From NCBI RefSeq assembly GCF_000003605.2, contig NW_003109988.1, positions 1-10,199 on the forward strand: a stretch of 10,199 bases of DNA, read 5' to 3'. The DNA comes from Saccoglossus kowalevskii (Eukaryota > Hemichordata > Enteropneusta > Harrimaniidae). The translations under genes and the position numbers were made by a program. The first letter of the stretch is position 1. Every line of letters starts with the position of its first letter. Under the pieces are notes generated by a model, which saw nothing but the letters and a program-made list of their open reading frames with translations, did no database searches and was not told the DNA's origin. Below, one piece after another: positions 8,758 to 10,199 of this stretch.

Positions 8758-8979
8758 AGCCTGGTTATCATACGATTGCGAGTTGTCGGAGTTGACGAAC
8801 ACAATTGTGTATCAACAATATTTAATGTTTTTCCACATTTCCATAAATACATAGTGAACATTAGTGAGAATATTATCTCAAACTGTGACATAGTTTTTTT
8901 CAAATAGATTCCGGTTCCCATATTTTCCTCCTACCATATATTGTTCTGAGTCGTAACAATAGTTCAGCGATGAATTGAT

Positions 8980-9005
8980 GACTCAAGACAAGGCGATCTT
9001 GAGTC
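8980..9005. repeat. Perfect 9-base-pair hairpin
   Basis: GACTCAAGA (8980-8988) pairs exactly with TCTTGAGTC (8997-9005) around an eight-base loop (8989-8996). The stem is mixed in composition, so it is less likely to be a trivial AT repeat. Confidence 0.55.
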
Positions 9006-9494
9006 TATCCTCGAACATATTAATGACATAAGTTTCGTATTTGGCCACAAAACAACATACATGAACTTAGGGACTTAGTCGTATAAGAAAACGCCCGGCA
9101 CAGTTTCATGGCATTGCGAACTAGCTCCGTGAGTTAAGGAGAGTAAAATATAATTGTAAAATAGGGGGCATGGCACGAAACTGGTAATATAATTCCCATA
9201 GAGGATAGTGTTACGCTAGGTCTTATATAAATAATTTCAAACATATTTTGAAGGTGAATGGTTGCTTTTTACATGTAGCCTGCGTTATTCATAAATAATG
9301 CGTCACATTTTCGTCTGATCAAACATGCAGTGAACTTTCGTAAACAATCTCAATGAATGGACTACGATAATGTCTTAGGAGAAATCAAAGATAGTCTCTG
9401 TCTAATTACCAAGGCAAAATACATACAGATCGTATCAGAGACGAAATCGAAAGTTTGCACATAACTTTCATGTGTGTCACGTAAATGTAAAATA

Positions 9495-9545
9495 AATGGT
9501 GCTAAAAAAGATGAGGGTTAAGGGTAAAGTTTCACAAGCACCATT
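9495..9545. repeat. Perfect 9-base-pair inverted repeat with 33-base loop
   Basis: AATGGTGCT (9495-9503) is the exact reverse complement of AGCACCATT (9537-9545). The loop is purine-rich on this strand. The stem is too short for a microRNA precursor; it could be terminal repeats of a tiny degenerate element. Confidence 0.4.
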
Positions 9546-9776
9546 CGTCATATATAAATAAATGTTCACTGACCATTCCAACAATACAAAACAAAAAATA
9601 GTAGCAGGCAAAATTAGAATAATTATTATTTATTCAAAATAACAAGATGTTTCAGGTGATGACCTTCTTCAATGGATATCTGAAACTGTGTACTCGATTA
9701 ACACATATACCTCTGAAAACGCCTGGTTATATTTACACTCAGCAAGGAATACGATTGCCTTCGACCATTTTCTATA

Positions 9777-9803
9777 TCCTATCAGAATATATTTCTGATA
9801 GGA
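9777..9803. repeat. Perfect 11-base-pair hairpin
   Basis: TCCTATCAGAA (9777-9787) pairs with TTCTGATAGGA (9793-9803) around TATAT without a mismatch. This is the longest perfect short-range hairpin I found in the window. No U-run follows, so it does not look like a Pol III or bacterial-style terminator. Confidence 0.65.
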
Positions 9804-10080
9804 GATTACACACACCGTCAGTTTTGACATAACTGGAGCAATCGCACACAGTAGCTAGGTTACTGGCAGCCTGTATATGGCTATATGGTATGTGTTACAC
9901 TTGTATGCAATCATTATTATTAGCAACAAAATTAGACTTCTGGAAGCCTGTACATAGTATACAGACCGTTCGTTATATGGTGTCAGAAATAAAAAAAACA
10001 CTCGCTCCCCATTCATATTGAGTACAAATAAGTTTTGATTTCTCATCATATAAATTATACCTCTGCATCCTCCAGACATC

Positions 10081-10122
10081 CACTCCTACGGAATCGATGA
10101 CAGTTGTATTTTATTAGGAGTG
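10081..10122. repeat. Perfect 8-base-pair inverted repeat with 26-base loop
   Basis: CACTCCTA (10081-10088) is the exact reverse complement of TAGGAGTG (10115-10122). Its role is unknown. Confidence 0.4.
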
Positions 10123-10135
10123 AGATTAGATTGCA

Positions 10136-10147
10136 CAGTATATACTG
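10136..10147. repeat. Perfect 12-base palindrome
   Basis: CAGTATATACTG is fully self-complementary. The AT-rich core makes chance more likely here than for the GC-rich palindromes. Confidence 0.4.
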
Positions 10148-10199
10148 CTTTTACTGTTTGCTTTTGAGAACCGCACACATTACCCAATCCCTGCAGAAT

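Larger units (their letters stand above)
7086..10199. other. Non-coding stretch with scattered hairpins, no recognised gene
   Basis: Open frames are all under 85 codons apart from the tail of the one that starts in the right arm, and none has a recognisable motif. No tRNA, rRNA or snRNA signature was found. Several perfect inverted repeats and possible transcription-factor sites are listed separately. The stretch may be intergenic or intronic. Confidence 0.6.

Noticed and set aside
9514-9524. Telomere-like AGGGTTAAGGG
   Set aside because: There is only one imperfect unit and no array, so it is not interstitial telomeric sequence.

Overview
The window looks like non-coding DNA from an animal genome, most likely an invertebrate. 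It is clearly AT-rich and has no run of adjacent long ORFs, no operon-like layout and no bacterial signals. Its only recognisable coding sequence is a decayed piece of a LINE (non-LTR retrotransposon). The species cannot be named from the sequence alone.

Layout. Positions 1 to about 514 hold, on the minus strand, the middle of a LINE reverse transcriptase. Its 3' part runs off the window, its 5' side stops abruptly near 505-515, and a small frame-breaking deletion lies just before the catalytic FADD box. Positions 516-860 are rich in small perfect inverted repeats. Positions 860-5700 are mostly featureless. The exception is one weak exon candidate at 2576-2767: 64 open codons with an acceptor-like and a donor-like dinucleotide at its edges.

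Positions 5701-7085 hold the most interesting structure, a long imperfect inverted repeat. Two arms of about 330 bases face each other across a spacer of about 720 bases. Matching landmarks occur in the same order in both arms. A 28-base block is kept at 26 of 28 positions, although the rest of the arms is much more diverged. That block carries a perfect POU octamer (ATTTGCAT) and a YY1-type core (CCATNTT) at the same spacing in both arms. The structure is best read as an old non-autonomous DNA transposon with long terminal inverted repeats, or as two oppositely oriented copies of one repeat. I cannot name the family.

Positions 7086-10199 show no gene. They hold several perfect hairpins or palindromes, two adjacent CACGTG E-boxes and a perfect PAR-bZIP-type palindrome.

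No genes in the window can be said to work together. The content is a LINE relic, a foldback-type repeat and intergenic or intronic sequence.
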